DNA of 64,000 bases from Oxytricha trifallax (GCA_000711775.1 ARYC01018502.1:41166-105165), one strand, 5' to 3'. Counted from the stretch's first letter, positions 44,901 to 57,800 are shown. Notes: generated by a model from the letters alone, not told the origin. Program-made: numbers and translations.

Positions 44901-46792
44901 TAAATATGAAATTAAATATTTAAAATAAAAGATATTTAATTATCAGAATTTGTAATTTTAAGGCATTTAATTACAAGTTTTTAATCCAAAAATTAATAAG
45001 TCAATTAAAATAAGAACCAAAATTTACAAATAATTTTAAAATTCTTTTGTGAAAATTCATTTTTACTAATTGCACCTATAGGAGCGCTTATGTTAATTTA
45101 CTAAGTGATTATTAAAAAGTAGAAGACTATAGTTTAATTTTCAAGAGATAAAAAAATTACAGAAAAATAGATATCTTTAGTCTTTATCAAAAAAAGCAAA
45201 GTTAACACAATTGTCGAAAATGTAGACAACTCAAGCAATCATTAATTTTATTGGTGTTTTATTAATTATATTTTATATAGTTTATTATTTTTAAGTCATA
45301 GAATGATGTATTCCTCAATTTATTTGCTACGAAGAATGCTTTGGGGGTCTAAGTCGCTGCAAAGAATTTTTCAAAATCCTAAGTCGGTGCAAGATCATTT
45401 TTGACATTATTGACTTATCTGATCATACTACCCCATATAAATAGTATCATTATTTATTAAAATTTACTTCTCATCTTCTGAATGTGCGATAGCGGAACTC
45501 CTTCATGAGAATAATTCTCGTTCATTATATATAGGAGAACTACTAATAATTTTTTATTGAAAAATCACATATTATTATTATAAAAAATATATTTTTTATT
45601 TGAGGCAAAAATATGATAAAAGTAAAATAATGAAATGTTTTTCATAACAAAATCTAATTAGTCAATCAAAACCTAAGATTTGGAATTAAGGGCATTTTAT
45701 TATTGATGATTTGATATATTGCCTATATGAAGCACTCTAATCAGGGAGTGCTAACATGATTTTTCTCCCAGACATCATAAATTTCATTATTTTACTTTTA
45801 TCATATTTTTGCCTCAAATAAAAAATATATTTTTTATAATAATAATATGTGATTTTTCAATAAAAAATTAGTATAAATGAACGAGATTTCATGAAGGAGT
45901 TCGATTCAGAAGATGAGAAGTAAATTTTAATAAATAATGATACTATTTATATGGGGTAGTATGATCAGATAAGTCAATAATGTCAAAAATGATCTTGCAC
46001 CGACTTAGGATTTTGAAAAATTCTTTGCACCGACTTAGACCCCCCCATTGATTTATAGCATTATAATAGTATTTATTTATGAAAGCTAAGGGATTCAACT
46101 AAACCTTCTAACTTTACTTTCACTTTTAGCAATAGTTTATACTATCCTATCAAGACCTTTCATACATTAGAGCATTAATAATCTAGAAATTTACAACGAA
46201 TTTTACTTCATTTTTGTTTGTTACTTCTTTTACCTATATAAAGACGCTTTGAACTGGAATTCGATTAATTCTTTGATTTAGGTTATATTCCAATATATAT
46301 ATAATTCTTGCTTTCTTAATGGCAAACATAGCATATATACTCTATTTGAAAGCAAAAGAAATTATCTTTACAATACTTAAGGAAAAACCTAATTAATGTC
46401 AAACAATATCAAAGAACTTAGTAAATTAATCATCGAATTTAAAAGAAGACATTTATAATCATAAAAGAGTTATGAAAGTATCAATCTAAAAACAGTAAAA
46501 TAAGTATGAAAAAAGAAATCAAAAATAAATGAATATAAGTAGTGATATAAATTCCACTATGAATTATGAAATTAACTCAAGTAGTTATATAATATAGAGC
46601 ACTTTATCTAAAATTGAGAACTCAAAAGACATTGACGAATTTCATCCCACGAAGGAATTCGTAAAATATTAAGTTCCTTAATTTTGCTCACATAAATAAG
46701 ACTCTATCAGTTAATCGAATAAGTATGGTAATATTCCTATTCTTAGAAAGAAAATAAATATACTATATGAATAAAATAAACTTTTTCTATGA
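41950..46792 (+). CDS. Gene E: second D-type membrane protein, probably 5'-truncated, germline form
   Basis: Plus-strand MDSs match D in order. About 41950-42090 gives weak segments (FAATSSNRIVVYV; GKLSFLVQSEFGYTN). 42880-42960 reads NTFPGNNEISTILEINISIY (D: LPGNTRLFF). 43180-43275 reads FLFVMIILMAISLLLTMVLD (D: FVMMVLATLGF). 44108-44190 reads LDGDITAFNASIVLLSVSVF (D: GDLMSSVFSIIISF). 46115-46290 reads LAIVYTILSRPFIHQSINNL then EIYNEFYFIFVCYFF. The last, 46520-46792, is a polar tail (MNISSDINSTMNYEINSSSY) to TGA 46790-46792. Only about 1.5 kb separate E from B, too little for D's full extracellular region, so E looks like a partial duplicate. A frame change near 46280 may be an unresolved IES or decay. 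Confidence 0.55.
45343..46046. mobile_element. 704-bp inverted-repeat element in gene E
   Basis: Ends GGGGGTCTAAGTCG and the complementary CGACTTAGACCCCC bound arms of about 270-295 bp with few mismatches and a middle of about 140 bp. Each arm carries CCTAAGTCGGTGCAAGATCA and a TATTATTATAAAAAATATAT tract. No ORF. It lies between MDSs of gene E, in the manner of a MITE or foldback element. Confidence 0.85.
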
Positions 46793-46989
46793 ATTGTTTA
46801 ATTAAATATAATATTTCAATGAAAAAAAACTTATTATAATGAATGAATCAACATTTTAATTAAATAAAAATAAATATATAATCTATCATATATAAATAAT
46901 ATGGAGGCTAAATTAGTCATTATATTTTTTTTAAATATATCCTATCATTTGCTATATCATCTTTTTAACTTTAAAATATTTAATGGTTC

Positions 46990-47335
46990 TTTAAACAATT
47001 TATTCAGTTTCGGACCTACTCTCCAGACGGTTGGTCGACTGACATATTCTGATAGGGCAGGGGGTTATAAACCCAGGGTTTGTTGATATTTGTACTTGGT
47101 AAAGAGCACTGAATATCCCAAAGATCTGTGTGTTTGTGCCAGGTAAAATGCACAGGATTCTTATCCGAAGCTGGTGTAACGATAAATAGCAGCACATGAT
47201 CAGGCTTAAAAATCCGGATTGGATACATGAAAGAAAAGGGACGATTTTGGACTATGGTTGAGTTTGGTTGTGACCACACCTGATGCTTCCGGAAAAGAGG
47301 TCAGGAGGAAGACAGCTTTCAGCATTATTTCCCAA
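46990..47335. other. GC-richer island of unknown nature
   Basis: About 345 bp with clearly higher GC than the flanks. Open stretches exist on both strands under the standard code, but none shows ciliate-style Gln codons or a known motif. No match to the other repeats in the window was seen. It could be a single-copy member of a dispersed repeat or an RNA gene. Confidence 0.4.
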
Positions 47336-50300
47336 TAAAATGAATATCAAAATAACTTAACTAACTATCAAATTATTATTGTTTTATATAATTAGGATAG
47401 TCTCGTTAATTTATGATTTAACTGTAAGTTTTAAATCAAACTTGCTTAACAATAAATTTCTCAAAACCCCTTTATGAGTTTAAATGAGTTTTTATTGATA
47501 TGGGAACTATTGGAAATTAGAGTTCCATATTGTTTGGTTAGGAATCAATATTTTTTGTGTTATTTATAAAGATTTTATTTTATTTAATGGCTTTTATGGT
47601 TAGATCTATGCTATAAAATTTTAATTTAAGTTTTTTATTTTAAATTTATACAATTTATTGTTTCTTATTTTTTCATAAAGCAATTAACATGATCAATCGG
47701 TTTTATTTCATTTATTAGTATTATTTTGGCATTTTAGCTAAACTAATTTGAAAAATTAAGATCCAATAATTCAGATTTTTTACTTTACATAATTATAAAT
47801 GATTCTTGTAATCCTGATCTAGATAACTATTAAAAAGCTTAATAGATTAAATTGTTATATTGATAAAATAACAAAAATGTTTTAGAAAATATAGATTGAA
47901 AAAAATTAATTGCTTTATTTTTAAACAACCAGTTCTTTTGAATTCATATGGACGGATGCAAAATTAAACATATTGCATTTCAATTTCACATAAAATTAAA
48001 GCTACCAATTAAATATAGGTAACTCAAAGGAGGGTAACTTTAAAATTTACGATTTAAAAAAATGCCTACAAGTTTCATAGTAGGATTACCATTTTATAAA
48101 AATTGCATAATAGCACCAATTAGCCAATATTAATTAGGCACCCCCTAAATAGAATTTAATTTTTTTAAAAAAATTAGGGGCATCTAAATTTTCAATTTAT
48201 AAGTTAAGTGATTTTCCTAATTAAGTTAAAAACCTTATTAGAAGTATTTCATAATTAGAAATAGACAAATATTTAAAACAGAGCTCATTTATATGATACT
48301 TATAGATATTTATTTATTTAGCGCTTAGTAATTTAATAAAACAGACAGGCACAGTAAATATAATTCAAATTTCTTTATTGGAATAATTTAATCATAATAA
48401 TTTAAAGTAGGTACCATAAAAGTATTACAATTAAAATTCTAATAATTATAATAAAAATATTAAATTAATCAAAGAACCAATTTAAAAATAAATTTTAATC
48501 CTAATCCTAAACATTTCACTTATAAGCAAAATACATTAAAAATTTTGGAGAGACTTTGGAGTTTTGATTACCTCGATTTACTAATATTTTATTGATATTA
48601 TTAAATAATGATATAATCTAATAAAAAATATATGACAGTCATTATTTATAAATAAATATGTTTTCTCTAATTTTTTGTTTGTTAAAAATCAAATTTAGAG
48701 GATTAAAATAAGTTTAAAAGCTTAGTATGCTTATTTTCTTTCTAATTAATTAGATTAATGATTAAATTTATTTTTGCTTGGAATCAAAATTAAATAAATA
48801 TAAAGTTTATTCCATCAATATTTATCATTTCCCCCTTCATCTAAATTCTGCAAAAATTGCATCAACTGTATATTTTGTCATTAATTTACTATTTTTTTGC
48901 AATATAATGTAAAATCTTCTTAACTTAGTATTTAGTGTACATATGAAAATACTACAGGTTAAGTCTAAATTTAAGCTTTTTTAACATTGCATAATTTTTG
49001 CCTATTATTTAAGCTCCAAAATAATTATTCTTTCTAACTAAGCTTTCAAGAGCCTTCATAACTTAAGATTAAATGAAAATTCCATCTTTATATAATATTT
49101 ATTAACTTTTCTTTTACTGAGTTTAAGTAAATCCCATTCTATTAAAGGTCTTTAAATTGCAATTATTTCCTCTATATTCCTATTATATTAAGTTAAAAAG
49201 GACTACTTCATTAATTTTAGCATCATTGAAATTCGAACAATCTATTTCTAAAGTAATTATTATTTTTTAATTTATTCAGAACTTCCATTTCTTATAATAA
49301 AAAAATATATTGCATTTTATGCATAAATTATAATTTGAAGAATTAACATTAAAAATAAATAATTAAATCATTTTAGTGAATGTTTATGGTTAATTTAGTT
49401 TTATTATATTCAATTATTTGTAAAAAAATTAATAAATACATTTCATTTTGATAAAAATAGTTTATATGTAAATCAAATATCAGTGCAACTAAAACATTTT
49501 TTGAATAAAGTTATTCAAAAATTAAATTATTTAAAATAAAGTAATTGCTAAATTCCAAAACTTTAATTTGTTATAATTTAAGTTTATATACGCCTTATAT
49601 ATTTATGAATAATTTAAACTTTTTAAATTTAAAAAAAATATTTTAATAATCAACGAGAATCTTTTCCAGACTACTTGGAAATTGAATGCAAATAACAAGA
49701 GGAAAAGGAAAAGTAGTCCAGGAATGACAAATAGGAATCACTTATCCCGGATGAGAGGGAAGCGCAAAAAATGAAGGAGACAGAGTGCTGAATTACAATT
49801 AAATTGTATCAGATTTATTTTCAAAGCTTGATTAAATTTATCTACTTACCTTAAACTATTATCTTTCTATCTCTAATCAACTACTAATAAATGATATGAA
49901 AATTTTTAATTTCATATTTTTGAGTTTTTACCTAAAATTATTTTTATCAATTATTATTTTAAAGCTAAAGTTTTTCATTTGACTGATGGTTGGAATGGTG
50001 ATAAGTAATAATATTAATCTTCAAATTAATATTAGAAACATTTATTGATATGTATTATCATATGATTAGTATTATATACGAGTAGTTCTTTATTGAAATT
50101 TATATATGATAGAATTTATAGAAATCTTATTTAACATTGAAATCTAAATTAAACCTATCTCTTCATATTCAAACACTCGGATATATTTCAATATAAATAG
50201 TTTTTATTCTATAGTTTACTTAAAGTGCTAAAATAACTGCAGTAATTATTTAGTTTCGATGCCATAAAAATCATCTTTGAATATTAATCTTCTTTTTTGC

Positions 50301-50390
50301 TTTCAATATAATCACTTGAAATAAAAGGTATATTATCATCCATTTGTTTTCAACTCAATCTAGACATTAAATATTTATATCTAGAAAGTA
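47336..50390. other. AT-rich intergenic spacer
   Basis: No gene recognised. A short inverted repeat, TTAGGCACCCCCTAA paired with ATTAGGGGCATCTAA, lies at about 48136-48190. One richer segment is listed separately at 49678-49794. Confidence 0.5.
49678..49794 (+). other. Possible coding fragment
   Basis: Reads DYLEIECKQQEEKEKQSRND then KQESLIPDEREAQKMKETEC and TGA, with TAA/TAG as Gln. Highly charged and coiled-coil-like. It is isolated in A/T sequence, so it may be a LINE ORF remnant or an orphan MDS. Confidence 0.35.
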
Positions 50391-50394
50391 AATA

Positions 50395-50665
50395 ATATAA
50401 TTTGACACTTTATCGGAATAAAATAATTTCACTTAGCATGCCAGCAAAGATCACCTTCAAAGCACCTATTAGTTAATAAAATATTATGAATACTTGAATA
50501 TTTGCCTATTCTTATAAATTGATTCAAGAAGTTTAATTCCACCTCCTATCTAAATTATAATGTGTTTAACATAATTTTTTCACATACTCTCTCTTTCTCT
50601 TGTTGAAGCTATAATAGTTAGTTTCATTCTTATTCTCTCATTCGCTGACATCTTTTTAGCCGTTA
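50395..50665 (-). pseudogene. Possible decayed fourth copy of the A/B/C family (5' part)
   Basis: Reads IQIGGGIKLLESIYKNRQIF, aligning with the GGLVKSIDMYGHQIQ block. After a frame change, LKVIFAGMLSEIILF aligns with TFFGGMLSLISYF. Upstream, MSANERIRMKLTIIAST could be a start segment. No later MDSs follow, so it would be a truncated relic. The similarity is weak. Confidence 0.35.
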
Positions 50666-51245
50666 TTACCACGGATTCTATTTATTGAAATTTTAAATAT
50701 ATATTTATTAAAAAATACTCAATAGTAATTTTCTCAACAAGATGAACAATGAAGAAATATAAATGCTAATGAATTTATTTGATATGATATAATAATTGAA
50801 TCATATTTCTTATGATTAACTCACTCTTTCACTTATATTAGCAAAACTATTATTTTAAATTTTTTAATTGCACAATACAAAAAACTTCAATTTAATATCA
50901 AATAAAACTCTGCTTCAAATATAAACAAAAGTATGAAATAGAGTTTGCATTTATTTCTCAATTAATGACTTATTTAAAATGTTTCAAAAAATTGATTAAA
51001 ATAAAAAATTTATAAATTAAATATCTTTTTCAATTGTAATAAAAAATCAAATTTTTAAAAGTAAATTATATTTATAAAAAATCTTTCAGAACATAGGAAA
51101 TTAATTTGTAAATTATATAGTTAATTTTCATATATTCAAAGGCTTCAAATTAAAGTGATAATTTTTTAAAGAGTTCTCAGATTGGTAATAGAAAAATAAA
51201 TAGATTTAAATATCATAATAAGAAATATTGTTTATACAAACTTTG

Positions 51246-51865
51246 TCAATATAATTAATGAAATTAATCATCATTAAACTTAATCGTTCCCTCTGTTGTC
51301 AATTTAAATTTATGAAGTGCTAAAACCATCACCATCATGTTAATTTAATTTTTAATTAACAATATATTTAAAGATATTAATATAAATTATTATCTTTAAT
51401 TCATTAATTTACTTTCTTAGGCACTCCCCAAGAATCCAAATTGAATACTTAAGTCTTTAATAAATCCGAAATTTAAAATTTTCTTAAATAAAAGTTATTT
51501 ATTTTTTTGTAGGATTTTTGTCATGTTTTTGAGAAGAAAAAAAAATTTTGGGGTTTCTTAAAAAATTTAAAGATTTGATTTAGATTTTTTTGGAGGGGCC
51601 TCTTTCTTGGATTAAGCTACAGTTTGAGATTTAAGATAATTCCTGTTTTTTTCTTGATTAGGTTTTGCATTTTAAATATCAATGCGACTGTTCCCACTGT
51701 GGTTGCTGAAATCAAATTTATTCTAAAAGTCTTGTTCCTCATTTAATTTCTATTACTAGAGTGAAGTAATATTAGGACCAATTTCGATATATATTTAGTC
51801 ATCATCAGTGTTTTAAACCAAATTATTAACATCTTGCTGCTACTCTTGGTTAATCTGTAAAACCT
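51246..51865 (-). other. Gene C last MDS (Q-rich tail)
   Basis: Reads NQEQQQDVNNLVQNTDDDQI, YIEIGPNITSLQQQKLNEEQ, SNHSGNSRIDIQNAKPNQEK and TVAQSKKEAPPKKSKSNLQ. The part below about 51490 is open but low-complexity, so the real stop may lie earlier than 51246. Confidence 0.7.
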
Positions 51866-54800
51866 TAATTATATGTATTTTATATTAAAAAAACAACATA
51901 TACAACAATAATTTAAATTAATATTGGTACTGCCCGTTTGTTTAACCATATTTACTGACTATAGCTTCTTATTTTCTATTTCTGTAAAATATTAAAATTA
52001 TCAATATAAATATTTCTAAGACCTTAATCTGATTTGAATTCTTTGTCTTGATTTTTTATATAAATTAAAATAAAATTTTTAATTATTCTATTTTTTTTAT
52101 TAATTATATACTCAAGACAGAATCAATTAAGAGAGAAAATAAAAATTAATGAATTTAAATAGTTTTAGGATTTATTTACTTTATAATAAAATTATTGACT
52201 AGAAAATAAGAAATAATTCAGTATTTTATACAAAATTAGGTTAATCTAGACAAAAGCATAAAGAAAGTCTTTAAAAAACCAATATCAAAACTAATTTAAC
52301 GAATAATACATAAAAAAGAGTATTTGCTTTAAAATTATGTTTTCATAAATAACAATATACATTAAAATTTTAATTTTATGATTCTCAAACTGTTTTGGTC
52401 CAAGTTCATTCTCGTTCATAATTAATGCAGAAACGAGTGATTTTCTCATAATTCCATGGAATAGCTTTTGTTTTAGAGTTCTTTTTGAGTAATTGTCCTC
52501 TTACATTCATAATCTCAAAAACATTTAGAGGTTTAGTTTAGTCTTTATTTTAAAATAATTAAACTTTTTTGATTTATAAAATTATATAAAATGGTGTAAA
52601 AAGATATAATTTATGCCAGTTTATAAAATATAAAAGAATATTTGAAGGTATTGTTTCAGATAAATATCATTTTTTATGATTTAAGGTAAAAATACGAAAA
52701 GAATGAAAAGATTATTGCTTAAATTGTATTGTGTATCTTAAATTTAAGTAACACTGTTTTAGTAAATTTTAAAAATATTTAGATCTTACTCTATGTTAAA
52801 TATTGATTTGTTAAATCTTAATATTCAAGCATAATAATTTTGATTATCTCATCAATTTATTGCTGTTAAAATTATTAGTTTAGGGCTGTGAAGTTTCATC
52901 GCCAATTTCTTGAGCTTCATATTTATTCTTAATATATCGCGAGCACATATAAAAAGAATGGAATATCTTACAAAACAGTCAATCGCATAAAGAGAGTGAT
53001 TGACTTTAATGTTCCATTTTATAAGGATAATTTTTTAAAAAATTTTCAATTACATGCAGAGGTCTGTCTTAAGAGCATAATATAAAGTTCATACATGAAG
53101 ATGAAGTTTATTTTTTTCATTAAATATTTTTACATAGTTTATTTGTTTAAACATTTTTTTTGAATTGTGATACGAAAAATGAAATCTAACAGAATTTCAA
53201 ATTTAGATTAAATTGAATAAACACAATTGATTATATAAACGGTATTTGGAATTTATATTTTCCCTAAAATGTTTGAAAGAATCTTTTTGCTCTTGTGATA
53301 TGAATTGTTTATTTATTTTCAAGCTTATTAATAAAAAGTTAAGTTGGGAAATGATTTATTGAAATTAAAACATAGCATGTAAATTAATGCCTTAAACTTT
53401 CAAAGAAAAAAATATAATATTGTAGTAATACATTTGAATTGGAAAATTAATTAAAATAAAATTAATAATAAATCCAAATCTTGGCAATTAAAGTTGTCCA
53501 ATTTAAACGATCTTGGGCTCATTCTCAAAATTAGCTGGACTTTACTATTGGCGGTACCCCTCTATCGCATCCCTGAAGTGAGTTTACTCGACTTTAATTT
53601 TTGGTGATTTGCTTAATTGTTTTTAATGCTTAAATTAAAGTCGAGTTAACTCGCTTCAGGGATGCGATAGAGGGGTACCGCCAATAGTAAAGTCCAGCTA
53701 ATTTTGAATTCTCTTTCAAACAAGTACCATATTGTCTAGGTTTCCAGAAAGTTAATTGCCACGAAATTGAACATCTATTTATATATTTATAATTTAATTT
53801 CCCAAATCAAATGTATTTCTACAATATTTATATTTTTAAATTCAAAATAAATTCTTCATTGATTGGTTGAATAAAGATAAAAAAAAATTCACTAAATTAA
53901 ATTTATAAGATTTAATTGAACATAAATTATCAAAATTCGTTTTTTACGCAAAATTGATTATAGAAAATAAGCAAAAATTATTTTTAATTTAAGTTTTAAT
54001 CTAAAATTAGTTTTATTAAAATTCCAAATTTAATGAATTAATTTAAAGTAGTAAATACAACAAAAATTATTAAAATTTAAATAATTTAGTATTTATAATT
54101 ATTAAATAATGATCATTATCTTAGCAATCAGTAAATAGTTCAATCATATTTGAAGAAATTTCTTGGAGATATTCCTCTTAAATCTCCTTCTTAGTCTTTT
54201 CCCTCTCTTCCGCCTCTTCCTTTGCTTTGTGTCTAAGAAGTTTATTAGAAAGCATGTTTTTTTTGAAGAATGGCACCAATTTTCTTTAGTAGCGGTTTAG
54301 ATATACTCTAGACACCAATTTCAAAACTTTTTATTCAATGATTTATAGATTTAAAAACTTGCATCTATTTGATAATGTTGGCTATGTCTAGCTGTTTTTC
54401 TATCTTCCCCTTGGCAACCTCATATAATTGTTTTCTAAGCCTGATTCTACTATTGTTACGACAGCAGCACAGGTAGGTTCTAATGAAGTCTCTCATCCCA
54501 TCTTTGAACATATACTGGAAAGGTTTCCTAGACTATAGAAGTCTGATCAAACCTAATTAATTAAGAATATGTTAATATCAAACCAAAATAAGAATTAGGA
54601 TCTCCCTCTACAAACACAAAATATTTAGATCTTGATTAAGAATTGGAGAGATTTTGTTTTTTATTTTATTGGATTTCCTGGTCAAAATCCTCTTCTTCAC
54701 CTCCCTCTAATTGCTAGTCTTATCCCTCCACATACTTATAGCTTTCATCTCGAGGGTTATAATTATTATAGTAATAGTCATAAAAAAAATAAATTTGTAC

Positions 54801-57800
54801 CAGTAAAAATCATATGACTTTATACAATTATCTTATAATAAATGGATTTATATATTTAAGGAGAGATATTTATTAAGTAATTTTAAATTAAAATACATTA
54901 TGGCAAGCATTAATAAATTTTATACTTTTATACTTCTCTTGCTTTTGTTATTTTAACTTTCTTAAGAGTCATCCCTCACTCTCTCCTCCGTTAAGAAAAT
55001 GTCACTAATAATCATTAATGATAAAATTATTTAAATTGTAAACTTATAATTTATAATAATTTAAAATCAAAGAGAAGAATAGAAGCTCTTAAATACCATT
55101 ATTCAATTAAAATAATAATTTAAATACTACCGCCAAATATTGCGAAAAAGGCTATGACTATCCCCATGATACAATGAATATTTATATATTAATTATAAAA
55201 TATTAGATACCTCCAGTCTCTGACAATACTTCAACGAAGTTCTTGTTGTTTCTCTCAACCTTAACTTCTTCATTTGAGATTTTGAACTTTAGTTTTGAGT
55301 AGTAAACTCCGTAATATTTAGTTTTAAATTGTTACATTTGTTTGGTTTTATCTTAAATTAAAAAAAATAATTATTTCAATTAGTTTATCTGGAGTTGAGA
55401 TCTTAAACTTGTTCCATGTCAAATTCGCTTTAGAAAAATTCATATTCAAATTTGTCAAGTTGCTCTGCCAAGCGTGAGGTACTGCCTTCTGCTTTATTAA
55501 TCGCAAGTTTGTAGTCAAGCTACTTTGAGAATTGTGAAGAAAGGTAGAATTCTTATTAAAAAAATATTTGGAGTATTTTTATTGAAATGTTAGAGATATT
55601 AATAGAATAATCATTATATAATTTTAAATGATTATAAAATCAAATGTACTAATTACTTTAAATATATAGATAAATTGGCTATTAAAATAAGAAATCTTAT
55701 ACATCGACTACAGTTTTAACAGGAAATTCTTCAAATTCTTAAATATCGAAATATTTACTTGTTTTGTAAACTTTTTAATAAATATTTATTTGTTTATTTC
55801 ATAAAGTGATATTTAATCTATAGTTTTATTCATAGTTTTTATTATTATTTTAAACTCTGATTGTTGCTTAGTTTAAGAACTGTTTATTATGTGAATAGAA
55901 GTTTATTTAAATTAAATTTAAAAATCTTAAATTATATAAAAAATATTATGAATTTAATTTATATGAGTAATAATCAAAGTAGCATTATTTTCACACTAAT
56001 CAGACATCATACTAACCAATCTTCTTAATATCATTGGTACCTTAAATATGGATTAAGTAACGATACAAGAAGTAGAAACTAACATAGATACCTCAATTAC
56101 GCAACATACATAAGACACATACATGTAGTCTTCTCAAGAGGAAGTGGAAAACCTCAGATATCAATCTTAATTTCTTCAAAAAGAACAGAAGAGAATAGAA
56201 CTTGGAGATCTAGTTACCTAACAAATATTTAATAGATTAAATGACGCAGAGACTTAAACTGATGACGCACTTGACAAATTAAAATATTTAAATATTAAAT
56301 TAGAAAAAGAAAAAAAGATCCTGATTGATAAATATTAAAATCTTAAAGACTCAATGAATATAGTAACTAACTAATACTGGACAGAGAGAGAAGTCAATAA
56401 CATGGTCAAGATGTTACAACTTACTCTTCCTTCAAACATTTATGAGCAAATAGATTTTAACTAAACCTTCGATTGGGAATAATTCTGCAGATCTCTAACA
56501 AAAGATGTCTTAAAAATTCCTATTATATATAAAGCCCTAACATGTTGGAGTAGGTTTGATGAAGATAAAATAATATTACTTCTTTAAAATCTAGATACAG
56601 ACTCAGAACCACCAGACAAATGGTATTAACTTATAGAAAATAAACCCAACACAAGAGGATTTGTTCCTCCAGGTTTTAGTATTATCTCAGATGATCCACA
56701 AGCTTATAAACTAATGCTTTTTCTATAATAAATCTTATTTAACGCTAATGGATTTGAGAAAGATTAATTACTACTAACACTGGAAGAAATAAATAGGAGT
56801 CTATATTGTTTGTTGATGGACGGTTCAGAAAAACTAAACTAATTTATGAACCAACTACAAAAAATCACTGACAAAATGAGGGAGAATCACAGCAAAGAAT
56901 TAGATCAGGAACTAGTGGTTTAATACTAATTTCATGACTTAATATATCCTATTATTAAAGATGAACAAAGAAAAATACCACCCTGAGTTACTACTTAAAT
57001 TAAAAGGGCTTGACCCTTATATATATATATTAATTATATATCATATCCGGGGGGCCTTGAGCCCCCGATGTGGATTAATTATTATTATTATTATTATTAT
57101 TATTATTTTCACAGTTGCTACCTCTGCATGGTTGTATCTCAATATTCATATCATAGATATTTGTTTGAAGAGTACTTTGAAATTCATTTTATAAGCAGAA
57201 CCATAAATCGTATTCAAATATTTAATGAAATACTATTTGCAATTATGTTTTAAATTTAAAGAAATAATTTCTTTAAATAAAAAAATAAATTATTAAAAGT
57301 CAAAAATAAAAGACATTTGATATGTGTTGAATGATTTAAAATCAAATAAATTTTAACATATCACTGTTTAATACTAAATCAAACCATCAATTTTAGTCGT
57401 GAAGTAGACGTGGCAAATTCCGTGACGTGGCAGTCTTGAAGTAGAAAACTCCAAAAAAAACATTCTCGCTATTACCTAGTCTCCTCCCAAAATCAAGATG
57501 TTAGCCAGTTATAACCCAGGGAAAGAGCTCGTGAGATCCAACTAAATAACAGAAGATGGAGAAAAATGCTTACCGGTCTCACCGCTGCTGGGAAACGTAA
57601 TCCCTGTCCTTTCGCTTTGGTAGATTCAGCACTCTAACCCGGTGTGGGAGAAAATTCCTTATCATAGGCGTCGATGGTTTTCGTCTTCTCACTTTTGAAG
57701 CAGAGCGTACCTTCTTCCTGCTCCCTATTACCTAGGAAACTGAACTCAAGCCAGTAGACTCATCTAATGCAGGGAAATCTTAGGAACCAGCTCACAAGAA

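Larger units (their letters stand above)
55985..57109 (+). mobile_element. Retroelement with LINE-type 3' tail inside an IES of gene C
   Basis: Comprises the ORF below, a 3' UTR with GGGCTTGACCC and GGGGGGCCTTGAGCCCCC hairpins, and (ATT)n at 57078-57108. The tail is homologous to that at 27080-27182. It ends directly against the Cys-loop MDS of gene C (57110). The 5' limit is approximate. Confidence 0.7.

Noticed and set aside
47000-47279. Overlapping minus-strand frames in the GC island
   Set aside because: Two mutually overlapping frames without any in-frame TAA/TAG use or known motif; likely due to higher GC only.
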